This document shows, piece after piece, positions 14,190 through 16,682 of a stretch of 16,682 nt of DNA. The stretch covers positions 1-16,682 of the forward strand of contig JBBSEZ010000212.1 in the NCBI GenBank assembly GCA_038239195.1, in the 5' to 3' direction. The notes beneath the pieces are model-generated. The model did no database searches and had not been told where the DNA came from. It saw only the letters and a program-made list of their open reading frames with translations. The position numbers and the translations under genes are program-made. Every line of letters begins with the position of its first letter. The stretch's first letter is position 1. The DNA comes from JBBSEZ01 sp038239195 (GTDB lineage: Bacteria; Planctomycetota; Planctomycetia; Gemmatales; Gemmataceae).

Positions 14190-14216
14190 CCCTCCTTTCC
14201 TCGCAGCAAAGGAGGG
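14190..14216 (+). promoter_or_regulatory. Leader hairpin with a GGAGG arm
   Basis: CCCTCCTTT at 14190-14198 pairs perfectly with AAAGGAGGG at 14208-14216 across a nine-base loop. It starts about ten bases after the predicted transcription start. It could be a 5' stabilising hairpin or part of a control element. Confidence 0.5.
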
Positions 14217-14253
14217 GCTGCGGAACGGGCTCGCCCGGGATAAAGGTGGGTTG

Positions 14254-14271
14254 GAGGGCCCTGCGGCCCTC
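14254..14271 (+). promoter_or_regulatory. Second leader hairpin
   Basis: GAGGGCC, loop CTGC, GGCCCTC form a seven-base perfect stem ending 25 bases before the ATG at 14297. Another compact palindrome, CGGGCTCGCCCG, lies at 14226-14237. Confidence 0.45.
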
Positions 14272-14296
14272 GGCCCGTGTACTCGAGGGAGGCATC

Positions 14297-15055
14297 ATGT
14301 TGCGACAACGCTTCACTCATCTGTTCCTCGCCGCGCTGGCCGTGCTGGCCCTCGCGGCCGCGACGGCGGACGCCGCGCCCGGCCGGGGTGGCTCCCGCGG
14401 TGGGTACGGTGGGGGCTCGCGCGGCGGCTACAGCGGCTACCGCGGTGGGTACGGCGGCGGCTACCGCGGCGGCTACGGGGGTTACGGGGGTTACGGCTAT
14501 GGGGGCTACGGCGGTTACCGCGGTTACGGCTACGGCCTCTACCCCGGGCTCGGGCTGGGCCCCGGGTTGGGCTACGGGCTGGGTTCCGGGCTCGGGTACG
14601 GGGGCTACTCGTACGGCAGTTACCCCTCCGTCACCTACTCGACGCCGGCCTACGTCTCGCCGCCGATCGTGACCCAGTTCTCCAGCGGGACCGTCATCCC
14701 CAGCGAAACCGTCATCCCGGCGAGCGGGACGGCGATCCAGACGACGAGCGGCTACACGCCGGACCAGGCCGCCCAGGACAACCTTGCTCACGTCCGCGTG
14801 CGCGTCCCGGCCAACGCCGAGGTCTGGTTCGAAGGCGAGAAGACCGCGCAGAGTGGGACGCTGCGCGAGTTCGCGTCCCCCGCCCTGAAGCCGGGGCACA
14901 ACTACGTCTACACCGTCCGCGCTCGCTGGATGGAGGCCAGCGGCCCCGTCGAGCAGTCCCGCGAGGTCAACGTCCAGGCCAACGCGACGGCCGACGTGGA
15001 CTTCAGGGCGCTTCCCCCGGCCGAGAAGTTGCCCGCGCAGCCTCGGGAGCGGTAA
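14297..15055 (+). CDS. Secreted Gly/Tyr-rich protein with C-terminal TIGR03000 domain
   Basis: The 252-residue product has a clear signal peptide (MLRQRFTHLFLAALAVLALA, cut near ADA-A). Residues about 30-115 are almost only Gly, Tyr, Arg and Ser in GGY and YRGGYG repeats. A Thr/Ser/Pro linker follows, and the last 80 residues form the TIGR03000 domain: VRVRVPANAEVWFEGEKT, SGTLREFASPAL and VYTVRARW. This domain is specific to planctomycetes, probably a small beta-sandwich; its role is unknown. The protein is likely exported to the cell surface, where the GGY region could be adhesive or structural. GGGAGG sits seven bases before the ATG. Expression appears to depend on a sigma-54 promoter. Its last 53 bases overlap the convergent radical SAM gene. 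Confidence 0.85.
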   Translation: MLRQRFTHLFLAALAVLALAAATADAAPGRGGSRGGYGGGSRGGYSGYRGGYGGGYRGGYGGYGGYGYGGYGGYRGYGYGLYPGLGLGPGLGYGLGSGLGYGGYSYGSYPSVTYSTPAYVSPPIVTQFSSGTVIPSETVIPASGTAIQTTSGYTPDQAAQDNLAHVRVRVPANAEVWFEGEKTAQSGTLREFASPALKPGHNYVYTVRARWMEASGPVEQSREVNVQANATADVDFRALPPAEKLPAQPRER

Positions 15056-16636
15056 CCATCGCCCCGTCTCCGAACGGGCCCCGCACCACCTTCACTCCGA
15101 GGCGGCGCGGGGCCTCGCCCCTCACACCCCCCGCCGACACCACGCACTCCGAGCGCAACCCCGCCTCTCCCGATTCTCGTTCCAGGCGAAGCCGAAACTT
15201 CAGGTGTCGCCGGCGCGTGATCTCCACCAGCCAGCGCCACGCCCGCGCCGTCAGCCGGTGGCGGATCAGGCGATACCACAGCCGGTTCGAGCGCTTGTAC
15301 AAGTACGACATCGCCAGGTACGGCAGGACCGCCCGCACGTCGGTGGGCCTCCGCCGCCAGATCGACCCGTGCGAGAAAAGCTGATGGTAGCACCAGGCGT
15401 AAGCCGTCGGCGAGCTGCTCCGCCGTCATGTGCCGGGGGCGGAAGACGACGTGCCCCGTGTCGTAGAGCGACCAGTCGCGGTGCAACAGCCGGCCCTCGG
15501 CTTCCATCTGCGCGAACAGGGGGGTGCCGGGGTAAGGCGTCAGCACGTGAAACGTGGCGCACTCCAGTCGGTTGGCCTCGATCCATTCGACCGTGCGAGC
15601 GAAGACGTCGGGCCGGTCGTGGTCGAAGCCGAGGACGAAGCTGCCGTTGACCTGGATGCCGTGGCGGTGCAGTACCTCGACGCGCGCCGCATACTCCTCC
15701 GTGCGCGGGCCCTTCTTGTTGCTGTCGGCGATGTTGTCGTTGTGCAGCGACTCGAAGCCGACGAACACCCCGGTGCAGCCCGCCAGCGCCATCTCGCGCA
15801 CCAGCGACGGGTCGTCGGTCACGTCGATGGTGACGGCGGCGCTCCAGATCATCTCCAGGGGCCGCAGCGCCCGGCACAGCTTGCGCAGGTAGTCCGGCCA
15901 CGAGCCGAGGTTGTTGTCCACGAACACCGCGTAGGGCTGGCCGTCGGCCCGCAGTTCGGCGGCGACTTGTTCCACGTCGCGCAGGTGATACGGCACGTGG
16001 AGGCCCTCGGTGGACAGGTAGCAGAACCCGCAACGGTTGTGGCAGCCGCGCGTGGCGATCGCGCTCGTGGTCGTCAGGAAGCTGTCGCGCGGCAGCAGGT
16101 CGCGCCGCGGGGGAGGGTCGTCGCGGTACGGCGTGCGGTAGCTGCCGTGGTAGACCGGCTGCAAGGTGCCAGCCTCGACGTCGCGCAGCACCTGCCCCCA
16201 GACGTGAACGCCCTCGCGGACGACGATGGCGTCGGCGTGCGGCCTCACCTCGTCGGGGCAGGAGAGAACGTGCAGCCCTCCAAACACGACCGTGGCGCCG
16301 CGGTCGCGATACCAGCGGGCGAGGGCGTAGGCGCGCTCGGCGAAGGTGAGGTGGACGGTGATGCCGACGACCTGCGGAAACGGTCGCCACGGCGGTGGGC
16401 CCTGCAAGAGGCTCTCGTCCCAGTAGCGCACCTCCCACTCGGGAGGCGTGGCCGCCGCGATACTGGTAAGCGCCGGGCTGGGGGTGAGGACGTGCTTGCC
16501 GAAGCTGGCGTGCGGGCCCTTGGGGTAGAACGGGTTGAGAAGGAGGGCACAGCGCGGCCTCGGCGGGCCCGGGGCGTACGGGCTCGTCGAGCTGGGGGGC
16601 GATCCGCATCTCCTTCGGGAGCCACTTGCCGAACAT
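15003..16636 (-). pseudogene. Radical SAM protein with B12-binding-like N-terminal domain, broken by two frameshifts
   Basis: The middle frame holds the signature CHNRCGFC (CxxxCxxC, about residues 198-205 after correction), preceded by VVGITVHLTFAERAYALARW and VVFGGLHVLSCPDE, the B12-binding-like fold common in such enzymes. The typical DxHxxG cobalamin motif is not visible. The true start is the ATG at 16634-16636, which has AGGAGG six bases upstream and encodes MFGKWLPKEMRIAPQ; a one-base shift within about 16545-16605 then leads to CALLLNPFYPKGP. A second shift at about 15396-15405 switches to the frame that encodes AYAWCYHQLF, SIWRRRP and VLPYLAMSYLYKRSN. Removing one base at each site gives 543 residues. 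Substrate is unknown. It may be a pseudogene or carry assembly errors. Confidence 0.75.
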
Positions 16637-16682
16637 GAAAACCTCCTCGAGCGATCTCGTTTAAGATCGAGAAAGATACTAC

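Larger units (their letters stand above)
13979..14296. promoter_or_regulatory. Divergent regulatory region with sigma-54 promoter and hairpin leader
   Basis: These 318 bases separate the Cys-rich gene (leftward) from the TIGR03000 gene (rightward). The left part carries a sigma-70-like promoter for the former; the right part carries a sigma-54 promoter and hairpins ahead of the latter. These are listed separately. I found no obvious enhancer-type inverted repeat for a sigma-54 activator. Confidence 0.55.

Noticed and set aside
14400..14550. Tandem GGC/TAC-rich DNA as a possible CRISPR or satellite array
   Set aside because: It is the coding sequence of the GGY low-complexity region, with irregular units and no unique spacers.
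14251..15384. Open frame of 377 codons overlapping the TIGR03000 gene
   Set aside because: Arg-rich out-of-frame reading of the GGY repeats; the true frame has a signal peptide and a known domain.

Overview
The window is a GC-rich stretch of a planctomycete chromosome, most likely from the Gemmata group (Gemmataceae). The lineage call rests on several families that I know, from memory, to be typical of Planctomycetes: a TIGR02996 domain, a TIGR03000 domain behind a Gly/Tyr-rich stretch, two DUF1559 pilin-like proteins with the H-X9-DG tail, a TIGR02603 haem-binding domain, and a Cys-rich secreted protein of the 'PCMGRPCGC' type. There are no rRNA, tRNA or CRISPR features that I can see. Genes are mixed on both strands in short units of one or two, which looks like ordinary accessory or housekeeping sequence rather than one large island.

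Layout, left to right. 1-123 is the tail of an IS630-family transposase cut by the window edge. 167-502 (-) is a short TIGR02996 protein. 677-3667 (+) is a large exported PQQ-type sugar dehydrogenase fused to three c-type haem sites. 3833-4303 (-) and 4297-4635 (-) are a small overlapping pair of uncharacterised genes; the upstream one carries two compensating one-base indels. 4764-5138 (-) and 5188-8739 (-) are a single receiver domain and a hybrid sensor kinase (Cache-like sensor, HAMP, PAS, kinase, two receivers), forming a phosphorelay with no visible transcriptional output. 9017-9214 (+) is a tiny putative lipoprotein. 9223-10167 (-) is a putative lipoprotein joining a Cys-based phosphatase to a C-terminal haem motif, placed downstream of nikR (10248-10667, -).

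The right half holds a DUF1559 protein (11035-11823, +) with a small lipoprotein behind it (11843-12265, +), a second DUF1559 protein on the opposite strand (12277-13203, -), the Cys-rich secreted protein (13412-13978, -), and a Gly/Tyr-rich TIGR03000 protein (14297-15055, +) preceded by a near-ideal sigma-54 promoter and a hairpin-rich leader. The window ends with a radical SAM/B12-binding-like gene (15003-16636, -) broken by two frameshifts.

The most interesting points are the phosphatase-haem fusion and its placement next to nikR, the triple-haem dehydrogenase that has absorbed a palindromic repeat in frame, the sigma-54 promoter with structured leader, and the cluster of one-base indels, which could be real decay or assembly error. 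I did not find a clearly new multi-gene defence or metabolic system. Domain names come from recognised motifs, not from database searches.
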